Numbered from the stretch's first letter, positions 7,349-16,584 are shown. The stretch: 19,579 bases of DNA from Bacteroidota bacterium (GCA_023396345.1 JAEWWO010000049.1:1-19579); one strand, 5' to 3'. The notes: generated by a model from the letters alone, not told the origin. Numbers and translations: made by a program.

Positions 7349-8542
7349 ATGCAATTATCTTCTATTTTAAACAGGTTTGCAGAACCTGAAACTTTAAAAA
7401 TGGCCAAACTCGGAAGAGAGCTGCGCGCTCAGGGCCACGATGTTATAGACTTAAGTCTGGGCGAGCCGGACTTTGATACACCGGACCATATAAAACAGGC
7501 AGGCAAAAAAGCAATTGATGATAACTGGAGTCATTATATGCCCGTTCCCGGTTTTTTGGATTTGCGCGAAGCAGTTTGTACTAAATTAAAGAGAGACAAC
7601 AATCTTGATTATAAACCTGAAAATATTGTAGTATCTACAGGCGCTAAGCAAAGTCTGGCTAATGTAATACTTGCTTTGGTTGATGATGATGAGGAAGTAA
7701 TTATTCCTACTCCTTACTGGGTTACGTATTCTGAACTGGTAAAAATTGCCAGAGGAAAAGTGGTAGAAATAAGAACTACGCCTGAAGCCAAGTTTAAAAT
7801 TACAGCGGAGCAACTGGAAGCCGCCATTACACCAAAAACAAAAGCATTTTTATTCTCTTCTCCGTGCAATCCGTCAGGATCTGTATACAGTAAAGAAGAA
7901 CTGGCTGCATTGGCTGAAGTTTTTAAGAAACATAAAAATATAGCTATCATTTCTGATGAGATTTATGAATACATCAACTATGTTGGAGATCACGAAAGCA
8001 TTGCACAGTTTGACGAAATCAGAGATCAGGTAATTATTGTAAATGGTATGAGTAAAGGGTTTGCTATGACCGGATGGCGTATTGGCTATACGGCTTCAAT
8101 TCCTGAAATTGCCAAAGCAATGGAAAAATTGCAGGGACAATTTACCAGCGGTACTTGTTCAATAGCTCAAAAAGCATCTATCGCAGGATTGACCGAAGAC
8201 CTTGCTCCAACAATGGAAATGAGTAAAAAATTTACTGAAAGAAAGAAAAGAACTTTGGAGCTGGTAGCAGATATTGAAGGCTTGAAATGTGCCGAGCCGG
8301 ACGGAGCTTTTTATATTTTCCCCGACCTGAGTGCTTATTACGGCAAAAAAGATCCTGACGGAAATGTAATAAAAGATTCGGCTGATTTATGTATGTATAT
8401 TCTAAATACAGCTCATGTATCTTCTGTAATGGGTGCAGCTTTTGGTGAGCCAAACTGCGTGCGTTTTTCTTTTGCCAACAGCATCGAAAACATTGAGAAA
8501 GCTTGGACAAGAGTAAAAGATGCTTTGAGCAAACTCAGCTAA
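7349..8542 (+). CDS. PLP-dependent class I aminotransferase (aspartate aminotransferase-like)
   Basis: This 397-residue fold-type I aminotransferase belongs to the aspartate aminotransferase group found widely in bacteria. Landmarks in order: 'DVIDLSLGEPDFDTP' near residues 31-45, 'GAKQSLANVI' for the PLP phosphate, 'FSSPCNPSGSVYS' with the PLP-ring Asn, 'IISDEIYEYINY' with Asp and Tyr contacting PLP, Schiff-base Lys236 in 'MSKGFAMTGWRIGY', and the alpha-carboxylate-binding Arg372 in 'CVRFSFA'. It would transfer amino groups between an amino acid and a 2-oxo acid in the cytoplasm; aspartate/2-oxoglutarate is the likeliest pair, but aromatic or other specificity cannot be excluded from the sequence. 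It begins 32 bp after the lipoprotein gene, probably on the same transcript. Confidence 0.93.
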   Translation: MQLSSILNRFAEPETLKMAKLGRELRAQGHDVIDLSLGEPDFDTPDHIKQAGKKAIDDNWSHYMPVPGFLDLREAVCTKLKRDNNLDYKPENIVVSTGAKQSLANVILALVDDDEEVIIPTPYWVTYSELVKIARGKVVEIRTTPEAKFKITAEQLEAAITPKTKAFLFSSPCNPSGSVYSKEELAALAEVFKKHKNIAIISDEIYEYINYVGDHESIAQFDEIRDQVIIVNGMSKGFAMTGWRIGYTASIPEIAKAMEKLQGQFTSGTCSIAQKASIAGLTEDLAPTMEMSKKFTERKKRTLELVADIEGLKCAEPDGAFYIFPDLSAYYGKKDPDGNVIKDSADLCMYILNTAHVSSVMGAAFGEPNCVRFSFANSIENIEKAWTRVKDALSKLS

Positions 8543-8570
8543 TATAACTGTTTCATCAGTTTTTAATATT

Positions 8571-8612
8571 GTCATTCTGGACGAAGTGAAGAATCTCTTT
8601 ATTCAGAATGGC
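8571..8612. repeat. Interspersed hairpin element (CATTCTGGACGAAGTGAAG type)
   Basis: CATTCTG (8573-8579) and CAGAATG (8604-8610) form an inverted repeat around a 24-bp centre containing GACGAAGTGAAGAATCTC. From general knowledge, sequences of the form GTCATTCTG...CGAAG.GAAGAATCTC recur in intergenic DNA of many Bacteroidota. It lies between two co-directional plus-strand genes and could fold in the transcript; the following T run is weak, so a terminator role is doubtful. Confidence 0.6.
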
Positions 8613-8657
8613 ATTCTCTTTTAAAATATTCTATCACTTTAATATTGCAATTTATTA

Positions 8658-9188
8658 ATGCCTATTTTTTCTGAAGATAAAATAAAGATAGCAGAACTTG
8701 AAGATGCTGCCGAGATTACGTATCTGCTTAACAAAGCTTACCGCGGAGAAGAAGCTAAGAAAGGCTGGACCACAGAGTCTGACATCATTGCAGGAAATCA
8801 GCGTACCGTTCCGGAAGAGGTACAGGAACTGATTGACAGAGACAGAAGCTATTTTCTTGTTTATAAAGATGATGACAAAATCATCGGCTGTATAAACGCA
8901 CAGGTAAAAGATAAAGGAATGTATGTAGGCATGTTGAGTGTAGAGCCATCTTTGCAAAATTCGGGCATTGGTAAAAAATTATTGCACGCATCTGAAGAGC
9001 TTGCCGATGTAAACAATTGTACCTGCTGCTACATGACAGTGATTGATGTAAGAAAAGAATTGATTGATTTTTACAAACGCATCGGTTACGCTGATACCGG
9101 CGAACGCATTCCGTTTGAAGAAGACGGCGTTAGCGGCAAACACTTACAGCCATTACAGTTTATGGTTATGAAAAAAGATTTGGCTTAA
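8658..9188 (+). CDS. GNAT-family N-acetyltransferase
   Basis: This 176-residue protein is of the GNAT fold, which transfers an acetyl group from acetyl-CoA to an amine. After the N-terminal 'IKIAELEDAAEITYLLNKAY' helix come the strands 'FLVYKDDDKIIGCINAQV' and 'GMYVGMLSVEPSLQNSGIGKKLL', whose Q-N-S-G-I-G is the pyrophosphate-binding Q/R-x-x-G-x-G motif A, then 'LIDFYKRIGYADTGERIPF', the usual C-terminal motif B region. The substrate cannot be predicted. It starts 115 bp after the aminotransferase; its stop overlaps by 4 bp (9185-9188) the stop of the convergent TonB-dependent receptor gene, leaving no room for a separate terminator. Confidence 0.9.
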   Translation: MPIFSEDKIKIAELEDAAEITYLLNKAYRGEEAKKGWTTESDIIAGNQRTVPEEVQELIDRDRSYFLVYKDDDKIIGCINAQVKDKGMYVGMLSVEPSLQNSGIGKKLLHASEELADVNNCTCCYMTVIDVRKELIDFYKRIGYADTGERIPFEEDGVSGKHLQPLQFMVMKKDLA

Positions 9189-11638
9189 AACTCTTTTTCT
9201 CCGATCTCACTTTCGGGCAACCTGATTTTTCTGTTTCTTTTGTTTAATGAATATCCTACAGAAAGCTGGAATTGATCCGGCTCATAAATATAATTGGTTG
9301 TGGTGTAAAAATTTGTTCCGTAAGTTGTGATTCTTTGTCGGTTAGATTGCTGCATACCCATATCTATATTTAACCACGACAATTGAAAATTCCATCTTCC
9401 ATCTTCCGAAACTTTCTTTACTATCAGATTTGGCGTTAAAAACCGGCTGTCTTCTCCCTGCGCCGTAACTCTTTCTGAAATATAGTTAACGCTTAACTGT
9501 GTAGACCAGTTGCGGGGAAAAGTAAATGTCTGCGTGGTATTAATAGTGTATACCCAGCTGCTGTTTTTCACAGGGATTGTGCCATTAAAAATTTCTCCTT
9601 CAGTATCAAAATGATAAACATTACCACCCAATATCATTTGCCACCAAGGAGTAATTTTTTTATTCAAATTTGCTTCCAGTCCGGTTTGCAAAGCCACGCC
9701 CGCATTGGTAAATACTCTGTTTAAAATTGTATCGTTGTACACTTTGTTCACGCGCTGAATAGGATTTTTTATATGCTGATGATAAAGCGTTACAAAAAGA
9801 TTACCTCCCTTCAGTGTTTTTTCCCAACCAAGTTCATACATCCCTATTAATTCAGGAAGCAAATACGGATCGCCCTGTTCTAAAGTTTCGGAGTGCTCTC
9901 TTTCGGGTAGCGGATTTAATTCAAAGTTGTTAGTTCTCCTGATTCTTCTGCTGTATCCAAGCTTGAAATTACTTTTATCTTTTGAATAACGAAGTTGTGC
10001 CGAAGGAAAAAAGTTTACAAAGCTTAATTTATCTTCTTCATTATTTCTGGAGAACAATAAAGAACGGTCAGTGGATTCCAGTCTCGCTCCCGCTGTATAA
10101 TTCAGATTGTTTACTTTACCGCTTGCCTGCACATAACCCGCATGAATATGATTTTTTACTAGAACACGGCTGGTAAATTCAGGGTCTGTAATAAACCTGT
10201 CGGTTCCTAATTCTTTTGTATAATAAAGAAAATTCCCATCCTGTGTATCGTACCGGAACTGATAGCCCGTTTGAAGTGTTACAGCATTGAACGTTTTGGA
10301 ATAATCGGTTTTAAAACGATACGCATGCAAGGGATTGGTATTGGTATTAAAAGTATACTGTAATGTATCCTGAATATTAGGATAATGTAAATCGGGACTA
10401 TAAATATTGCCCGACAAATCAGCTCCTTCGTAAAGCAATGAAAATACAATTTTAGAACTCTCACTAAAGAGATGTTCATAGTCGAAATTGGCGAGACTAA
10501 ATACACCCTGCTTTTCCTGGATATTAGGATTGTAATAATTAAATCTTCTGAAAGTATCGTTGGTGGTCATATTTATTTCAGAAATATTATAAATCAGTAA
10601 GGCATCTCTTGACTGATATTTCTTTCCGATATACAAACCCAGACCTAATTTATTTTTTTCATTTGCATCATAATTCACCGATAAGCGGGCAGCTCCGTTG
10701 TATCGCTTAAAACTTCTTTCTCCTGTAGAAGGAAAAGATGTTTTAATGTTATTATCTATAGTGAAAACATCTCCTTCTCTGTAACCGGTTATGTCGTTTC
10801 TCAGATAATTTACACCACCACTAATATCCCATTTATCTTTTCTGTAGCCTACAGATAAATTAACCCCATATCGTTGTGGATTGCGTATATTATCAAAATC
10901 CGTTACCGGCGGAGCTCCTGCCATTACATTTGCCTGCATAGTCCAGCCATCTTCTACATTACCTTTGGTGATTATATTGATAACTCCGCTTTTACCATCT
11001 GCATCATAAGCGGCTGACGGACTTGTAATCACTTCAATATTTTCTACAGAAGAAGCAGCAATCTGACTCAGCAGGGTAGAAGGGTCAGCCTGCGAAGGTT
11101 TACCGTTTATAAGCAGCAGAAAACTACTGCTTCCTCTGAAGCTTACATTACCCTGCGCATCTACAGAAACGGAAGGAAGATTTTTGATAATGTCAATTGC
11201 ATTTCCGGTAGCAGCAGCGCCAAACTCTGATGCAGCATAGCTTTGGCGGTCAACCTTAAAAGCTACGGGCTGTCGTCTCGATTGCACTACCACTGTTTCC
11301 AGAGAAAAGGAAGGCGATAAATACACTTTACCATCGTTTTGCAATATTTGGGAAATAAGCAATTCTTTGGTGTTGTAGCCCACATAACTAACCGCAATTG
11401 CCGCATCAGATTCTGTAAATGGCAATGTAAATCTGCCCTGCTCATCGGCCTTTCCGGTGTGGATTGTTTTTCCGTCTTTCTGGATAATAAATGTAGCCGC
11501 CGCTAATGGCTCAAGCGATGTGGAATCGTGTACAGAAATCAGGTAAGTTGTTTGCTGCGCACGAGTAATAAAGGCAGTTGATAACAGCAAAAGAGCGATG
11601 GTAAAAAGAGAGGTTACAAATTGTCTTGACAAAATCAT
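9185..11638 (-). CDS. TonB-dependent outer-membrane receptor (OMP beta-barrel family)
   Basis: This 817-residue protein has a signal peptide (about 1-27, ending ITRAQ), a carboxypeptidase-regulatory-like Ig domain (about 30-112, 'DSTSLEPLAAATFIIQKDG...VSYVGYNTKELL'), a plug domain (about 115-230, 'IDIIKNLPSVSVDAQGNVSFRG', 'LLINGKPS', 'VENIEVITSPSAAYDADGKSGVINIITKG') and a long C-terminal beta-barrel rich in alternating aromatic strands, ending in Phe. This layout is that of the Bacteroidota outer-membrane beta-barrel family of TonB-dependent receptors, which import substrates using TonB/ExbBD energy; it is not SusC-like and has no SusD partner. The substrate is not readable. The stop overlaps the convergent acetyltransferase gene. 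Upstream lies a palindrome across the promoter region. Confidence 0.92.
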   Translation of the reverse strand: MILSRQFVTSLFTIALLLLSTAFITRAQQTTYLISVHDSTSLEPLAAATFIIQKDGKTIHTGKADEQGRFTLPFTESDAAIAVSYVGYNTKELLISQILQNDGKVYLSPSFSLETVVVQSRRQPVAFKVDRQSYAASEFGAAATGNAIDIIKNLPSVSVDAQGNVSFRGSSSFLLLINGKPSQADPSTLLSQIAASSVENIEVITSPSAAYDADGKSGVINIITKGNVEDGWTMQANVMAGAPPVTDFDNIRNPQRYGVNLSVGYRKDKWDISGGVNYLRNDITGYREGDVFTIDNNIKTSFPSTGERSFKRYNGAARLSVNYDANEKNKLGLGLYIGKKYQSRDALLIYNISEINMTTNDTFRRFNYYNPNIQEKQGVFSLANFDYEHLFSESSKIVFSLLYEGADLSGNIYSPDLHYPNIQDTLQYTFNTNTNPLHAYRFKTDYSKTFNAVTLQTGYQFRYDTQDGNFLYYTKELGTDRFITDPEFTSRVLVKNHIHAGYVQASGKVNNLNYTAGARLESTDRSLLFSRNNEEDKLSFVNFFPSAQLRYSKDKSNFKLGYSRRIRRTNNFELNPLPEREHSETLEQGDPYLLPELIGMYELGWEKTLKGGNLFVTLYHQHIKNPIQRVNKVYNDTILNRVFTNAGVALQTGLEANLNKKITPWWQMILGGNVYHFDTEGEIFNGTIPVKNSSWVYTINTTQTFTFPRNWSTQLSVNYISERVTAQGEDSRFLTPNLIVKKVSEDGRWNFQLSWLNIDMGMQQSNRQRITTYGTNFYTTTNYIYEPDQFQLSVGYSLNKRNRKIRLPESEIGEKEF

Positions 11639-11657
11639 TAGCTATGTTTAAGAGCGG

Positions 11658-11665
11658 CAAATATA
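11658..11665 (-). promoter_or_regulatory. TATATTTG -7 element of the TonB-dependent receptor gene
   Basis: On the minus strand TATATTTG matches the Bacteroidota TAnnTTTG element, 20 bp upstream of the ATG at 11638. No TTTG is present at the proper distance upstream; instead the space where the spacer and -33 element should be is taken up by the palindrome at 11668-11688. Confidence 0.5.
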
Positions 11666-11667
11666 AC

Positions 11668-11688
11668 GCCCAATCCGGTTGATTGGGC
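11668..11688. promoter_or_regulatory. Perfect 8-bp inverted repeat next to the receptor promoter
   Basis: GCCCAATC (11668-11675), loop CGGTT, GATTGGGC (11681-11688). On the minus strand it lies directly upstream of TATATTTG, in operator position for the receptor gene. Read on the plus strand it is followed by TTTTG, so it also has the form of an intrinsic terminator for transcription antisense to the receptor gene. Which role is real cannot be decided from sequence. Confidence 0.5.
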
Positions 11689-11736
11689 TTTTGTAAGATT
11701 ATATTTGTGTAAAGAAAAAGGCTCAACGCACACAAA

Positions 11737-11768
11737 AGAGGCTGTCTGAAAGTTTTTTGACAGCCTCT
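11737..11768 (-). terminator. Terminator of the susC-susD operon
   Basis: AGAGGCTGTC (11737-11746) and GACAGCCTCT (11759-11768) form a 10-bp perfect stem with a 12-base loop, 37 bp past the susD stop. On the minus strand the stem is followed by TTTTGTG. The plus-strand side also has a T-rich tail (TATATTTTT), so it may work in both directions. Confidence 0.75.
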
Positions 11769-11805
11769 ATATTTTTAATGATAACTAATTCTTTTTTTAT
11801 CCTAA

Positions 11806-13278
11806 TTATGGATTTTGATCCGTTGACGGATCCAATGCCTTGTTAGCATCAAATTCGACCTGCGGAATTTTCAATGTTAACCGTGGGCTATTTGCTGCTA
11901 AATTGAGATTGTTAGGCGCAGGATGTCCCGCATCACGAGTATACGGCAATCCTAATCTTTTTACATCTAGAAAAGAAACGCCAAATTCACCATATAGTTC
12001 TTTTCTTCTTTCCAGTAATAATTCATTAATCAGAGCATTGCCTGTATTTGAAGATTTAACAGCAACAGGATCACGATTAGATTGTAGTTTAAATAATACA
12101 TCATGTCCCGTAGCATCATTTAATCTTATTTTTGCTTCCGCTTCTATTAAAATCATTTCAGGCATACGCATAGAAATCAGATGATCAGAAAAATTGATAT
12201 CGTCTCCAAATTTATTTGTTTTATAGTAAGACAATAATCTTGCCCCTGAGCTATTTACCTCACCAGTCTCATAAAAATTTTGAGAGCGGATATCTGTTGG
12301 TGAGAACTTATGAACGAAAAGAGTATCAATGTAAAAATTATCATATCCATTGCCCTGCCCACCGTAAAAAGATGAAACTGTGCCATAATATATAGTCTGA
12401 TCTGAAGATTGAGGAAATCCCCACATTACATCAGACTGTTCAATATTGTTAAAAGGTGCATTGTATACATTTCTATCCAATGTATATCCTGCTTGTGCGT
12501 CAATAGCAAATTTTGCAGCATTAGCATAATCAGCTTTTTCCAAATATACACGTGCTAAATAACCTAATACAACAGACTTATTTACAACATCTTTCATTTG
12601 TCGAGTAGTTGAAATATCAGGAAGGGCTTCGGTAAGATCTTTTAGAATAGCTGTAAATGTCTCTGTAACGGTTCCCCTAGGGTTTCCTTCTGTTGAGGCA
12701 TCAGATGGAATCAAATAATAAGGAATACCTTTACCATTTGGATTTTCAGAATAAGCATGACAATAATCCCTATAAATTTCAAAATGGCAAATTGCTCTTA
12801 ATGCTTTTCCCTCTGCTATAAATACTTTTTTCTGAGCATCGGAAAGTGTAGTGCTTTTTTCTACTCCTGATATTAAATTATTAACTTGGTTAATAATTTC
12901 ATAAAAAAATCTCCAAGTAAATGTTACTCTTCTATATGTTGGTTCTCTATTATCTATTTGATAATCAAAATAATACCAACTACTTCTAGGAAGCATTATA
13001 TCATATCCTTTAACTACTCTTGCTAATTGTACAGAAGTGATACCCCAAGCGTCTGTTGAACCGCCCTGCGTACCAGCTCCTCCATATTGCATACGCATAT
13101 ATCTGTATATTCCATTAAAATACGATCTAACTCCTTCAGGAGAATTATAAACGTCTAGCTCTGATAAGCCGGATGCAGGTTTCGGATCGTTTAAAAATTC
13201 TTTCTTACAACCTATTCCTCCAACTAATAAAATTACTAATGAAGAGTTGAAAACTATTTTTAAAAAATTATTTCTCAT
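11806..13278 (-). CDS. SusD/RagB-family nutrient-binding outer-membrane lipoprotein
   Basis: This 490-residue SusD-like protein forms the lid of a SusC channel and captures the substrate at the cell surface. The signal peptide ends at a lipobox with Cys24 (GGIGCKKEF). The mature protein starts 'LNDPKPASGLSELDVYNSPEGVRSYFNGIYRYM', the usual SusD N-terminal region, then carries helical TPR-like segments (about 120-260, 'LRAICHFEIYRDYCHAYSEN', 'LARVYLEKADYANAAKFA') and the SusD C-terminal block 'MPEMILIEAEAKIRLND...LLLERRKELYGEFGVSFLDVKRLG'. It is 53 bp downstream of susC and shares its transcript, which ends in a strong hairpin. The substrate (glycan, peptide or other) cannot be told, since no degradative enzyme is adjacent. 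Confidence 0.95.
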   Translation of the reverse strand: MRNNFLKIVFNSSLVILLVGGIGCKKEFLNDPKPASGLSELDVYNSPEGVRSYFNGIYRYMRMQYGGAGTQGGSTDAWGITSVQLARVVKGYDIMLPRSSWYYFDYQIDNREPTYRRVTFTWRFFYEIINQVNNLISGVEKSTTLSDAQKKVFIAEGKALRAICHFEIYRDYCHAYSENPNGKGIPYYLIPSDASTEGNPRGTVTETFTAILKDLTEALPDISTTRQMKDVVNKSVVLGYLARVYLEKADYANAAKFAIDAQAGYTLDRNVYNAPFNNIEQSDVMWGFPQSSDQTIYYGTVSSFYGGQGNGYDNFYIDTLFVHKFSPTDIRSQNFYETGEVNSSGARLLSYYKTNKFGDDINFSDHLISMRMPEMILIEAEAKIRLNDATGHDVLFKLQSNRDPVAVKSSNTGNALINELLLERRKELYGEFGVSFLDVKRLGLPYTRDAGHPAPNNLNLAANSPRLTLKIPQVEFDANKALDPSTDQNP

Positions 13279-13331
13279 TTATTTTCTATTTTATTTTCTA
13301 AAAAGAAACTATTATTTTCTTATTTAACTAA

Positions 13332-16300
13332 TTAAAATCTAACATTCAAACCAAGTGTCAATGTTTTAAAAGGTGTTGACCTTGCATCGGTTAATCCATT
13401 AATAGAAACTTCAGGATCTAAACCGCTAAAGGGCGCTTTCTTCCAGGTCAACATATTGTCTGCCTGTAAAAATATTCTACATTGCTTAATGATGTCATTA
13501 CTAATTAGACGTTGTACAGGAATCGTATATCCTAATGTTATATTTCTTAAACGTGCATAATCTCCGCTTACAAGATGTCTTGTGGATGGATTGCCATAGT
13601 CTGTTTGTCGCGTATGCACTCTTGGAACATCAGTAATATCTCCTGGTTTCTGCCATCTATTTAACATGTCTATACTTAATTGATATCCGGATGAAGGTGC
13701 TCTACTCATCAATCCAATATAGTCTGCATCTAATATTTGACCGCCTAAAGCAAAATTAATCAAGAAAGAGAAATCAATATCTTTGTATCTCATACTATTT
13801 TGCAAACCACCTGTTATTGTTGGTAATGCAGAACCCATATCATATCTCGTTGCTGCAGCATAGGTATTCACTATTTTTTTACCTGTAACTTTTCCATCAG
13901 CATCTTTTTCATCAGCGTACCATTGTGGTAACCCATTATCAGGATTTACACCTGCCCACTCTGCTATATAAAAATTGTACATTGGCAATCCTACGGCTCT
14001 TCTAAAGCTACCAACTATTACACTTTCTTGACTTTGTTCTGTAATTCTATTTTTTAGCGTCCCAAAATTGAAATTTGTTTCCCAATAAAAGTCAGATTTT
14101 ACAATATTTTTTGTTAGTAAAGAAAGCTCTACGCCAGAGTTTCTTAGACTCCCGATATTTGAAGAAATTCCGGTAATACCTGTTGACGGTGCCAGAACTA
14201 TATTGCCCAACAAATCAAAAGTATTTTTATTAAAATAATCTATAGATCCTGAAATTCTATTGTTTAAAAATGCGAAATCTAAACCTATATTATAAGTACC
14301 TAATTTCTCCCATGTAATATTGGGGTCTGCAAAGTTTGGAATATAAACACCCGGAAATGTTCCATCATTATATCCTGTCTCATAAGTACTTAAATAAGGG
14401 AAATAAGAAGGATTAGTTCCAGACAATAAAGCATTATTACCTACTTCTCCGTATGATGCTCTTAATTTCAATAAATCAAGCCAAGTAACATTTTGCATAA
14501 AATTCTCTGCAGCTATATCCCAAGCAGCACTTACAGAGAAGAAAGTTCCCCATCTTCTTTCTGGAGAAAACCTAGTAGATCCATCTCTTCTTAATGAAGC
14601 TTCTAAGAAATACTTAGATGTATAATTATACGTAACACGACCTAAATAACTAAGAAGCCTTTCATCATAAGTCGGCGATGTAGCATCTTCGTAATTAGCG
14701 CCTGCTGCTAAGTCATACAAATTAGGAACAGGAAATCCAGCTTTTTGTGCATATAAATTGCTTTGATTATAGCTAAAAGATTCATAAATAGCTTGTGCTC
14801 CTAAAGTATGTAGATTAAATGTTTTATTGAAATTCAACATATTAGTCCATGTATACGAGCCAGTAAGATTTCTCGTCTTACCATATCTTCCTCCAGCAGC
14901 TTTTGCATCTCCAAACAAAGGATTACCATATTCAGAATTTGTATAAACAAATCTGTCAATTCCGAATTGAGTCCGGAAATTTAAATAATCTGTAAACCTT
15001 AGCTCGCTGTATGTATTAATAGAAGCCTGTAATCTTTCTATAATATCTTTATCCAAAATTCTTTGACCGACAGCATTCGATCCGGATGCAACAGGTCTAT
15101 TAGCATTCACAGTTCTTCCTGTTATAGGAAACCCATAATCGTATTGGGGTTGTCCATTAGCATCAGGAATTATAGCGCCTTGATCATTACGCATGTATAA
15201 CGGATATATAGATGAAATTATTCTTCCCCAACCTACAGCACTTGAAAATGCACTACCTGATTGTGTAGGATAATTTTGAGAAGAAGAAGTAACAGCCATG
15301 TTAAGTCCTAATTTCCACCAAGATTTTAAATCTGCGTCTCCATTGAATCTAGTCGTTATTCTTTCAAAATTTGAATTTATAACATAACCCTCCTGCTTCA
15401 AATAATCAGTAGATAGAAAATACCGTATATTTTCAGAAGCTCCTGATACAATAATACCAACGTTATTTCTTCTGGCAGGGTCATTTGTCAAAGCTTCTGT
15501 CCAATTTGTGTTCCATAATTCTTGTGCTCCGGCAACTAACTTTCCATCCGTACCTATGGGATTTGCAACATTATAAGGATTATATCGTAGTCCATTAGTA
15601 CCGCTGATGAGATTATTGGTGGCATATTGTTCAGGATTTGCAATTTTATTATCAATAGCAGTATTTCTTTGAGCCTCCCACGCCAATTCTAAATAATCTT
15701 TAATTGACAAGAACTCATATTCTTTAACCGCTCTTGACGACCATCCCGTAGAAGCATAAGCCTCTATTAGCGGAACTGCTGTTCTACCCTTCTTCGTAGT
15801 AATTAAAATTACACCGTTCGCTGCCCTGGAACCATATAATGCTGTCGCTGCCGCATCCTTCAAAACGCTCATAGATTCAACGTCATTTTGATTTATGGAG
15901 TTAAATGCTCCATAGTAGGGTATACCATCTACAACTATTAAAGGAGATGCACTTGCATTAATTGAGCCTATACCTCTAATACGTATTTGAGGATTTTCTC
16001 CTGGCTGTCCGGTTGCATTTACAACAACGACACCTGGAGCTAATCCTTGAAGAGCCTGCCCTACCGAAGTAACCTGCTGGTTTGAAATAGCACTCGCACT
16101 AATAGTTGTAACGGCACTTGTAATCTCTTTTTTTGTTTGAGTACCATAACCCACAACAACCACTTCATCGCCAGCCTCCGTTGCGCCTTCACTTCTTAAT
16201 AAAGCTACCAATAAAGGACCTCCTGTTAACGATACAGTCTGCTCCTGATAACCAATTGCATTTACTGTAACCGCCTGAATATTGTTCAGGACTGTAAATT

Positions 16301-16487
16301 TAAATTCTCCTTCTGCATTAGTGGCAGTTCCGGCTCTACCGCCTACTACTCGTACAGTTGCACCTGCAACGGGTGCTCCATCTGCATCTGTAACCGTTCC
16401 GGTTACTTCTTTTGTTTCTTGTGCCATTGCTAATCCTGTAATGAAAACAAAAAGGAATAGAAACAGCCCTCTGTAGATTTTACTCAT
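13332..16487 (-). CDS. SusC/RagA-family TonB-linked outer-membrane protein
   Basis: This 1051-residue SusC-type transporter has a signal peptide (1-22, ending LAMAQ), a CarboxypepD_reg-like domain (about 27-108, 'VTGTVTDADGAPVAGATVRVVG...VNAIGYQEQTVSL'), a TonB-box region 'EVVVVGYGTQTKKEITSAV' (about 119-137), the plug (about 140-235, 'VGQALQGLAPGVVVVNATGQPGENPQIRIRG', 'PLIVVDGIPY', 'VESMSVLKDAAATALYGSRAANGVILITTK'), then the barrel to the terminal 'LTLGLNVRF'. There is no N-terminal STN domain, so direct anti-sigma-factor signalling is not expected. It is the first gene of the susC-susD operon. Imported substrate is unknown. Upstream, a TATATTTG element and a CAAACGTTTG palindrome suggest regulated transcription. 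Confidence 0.96.
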   Translation of the reverse strand: MSKIYRGLFLFLFVFITGLAMAQETKEVTGTVTDADGAPVAGATVRVVGGRAGTATNAEGEFKFTVLNNIQAVTVNAIGYQEQTVSLTGGPLLVALLRSEGATEAGDEVVVVGYGTQTKKEITSAVTTISASAISNQQVTSVGQALQGLAPGVVVVNATGQPGENPQIRIRGIGSINASASPLIVVDGIPYYGAFNSINQNDVESMSVLKDAAATALYGSRAANGVILITTKKGRTAVPLIEAYASTGWSSRAVKEYEFLSIKDYLELAWEAQRNTAIDNKIANPEQYATNNLISGTNGLRYNPYNVANPIGTDGKLVAGAQELWNTNWTEALTNDPARRNNVGIIVSGASENIRYFLSTDYLKQEGYVINSNFERITTRFNGDADLKSWWKLGLNMAVTSSSQNYPTQSGSAFSSAVGWGRIISSIYPLYMRNDQGAIIPDANGQPQYDYGFPITGRTVNANRPVASGSNAVGQRILDKDIIERLQASINTYSELRFTDYLNFRTQFGIDRFVYTNSEYGNPLFGDAKAAGGRYGKTRNLTGSYTWTNMLNFNKTFNLHTLGAQAIYESFSYNQSNLYAQKAGFPVPNLYDLAAGANYEDATSPTYDERLLSYLGRVTYNYTSKYFLEASLRRDGSTRFSPERRWGTFFSVSAAWDIAAENFMQNVTWLDLLKLRASYGEVGNNALLSGTNPSYFPYLSTYETGYNDGTFPGVYIPNFADPNITWEKLGTYNIGLDFAFLNNRISGSIDYFNKNTFDLLGNIVLAPSTGITGISSNIGSLRNSGVELSLLTKNIVKSDFYWETNFNFGTLKNRITEQSQESVIVGSFRRAVGLPMYNFYIAEWAGVNPDNGLPQWYADEKDADGKVTGKKIVNTYAAATRYDMGSALPTITGGLQNSMRYKDIDFSFLINFALGGQILDADYIGLMSRAPSSGYQLSIDMLNRWQKPGDITDVPRVHTRQTDYGNPSTRHLVSGDYARLRNITLGYTIPVQRLISNDIIKQCRIFLQADNMLTWKKAPFSGLDPEVSINGLTDARSTPFKTLTLGLNVRF

Positions 16488-16584
16488 TGTTGAATTGTTT
16501 GTGAAAAATATTATTTATTAATCAAAGAATGCCAAAAACTGTTCAATTATATCTAATAAAAACACAATTATGGCCTTCCGGCGG

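Noticed and set aside
9185..9188. 4-bp overlap of convergent genes as a possible assembly error or readthrough fusion
   Set aside because: Both proteins end at natural family lengths and the shared TTAA simply supplies stop codons on both strands, a common compact arrangement.
11511..11735. 74-residue open frame on the minus strand overlapping the start of the TonB receptor gene
   Set aside because: It overlaps the receptor signal peptide in another frame and runs through the 11668-11688 palindrome and promoter; no domain or membrane pattern of its own.
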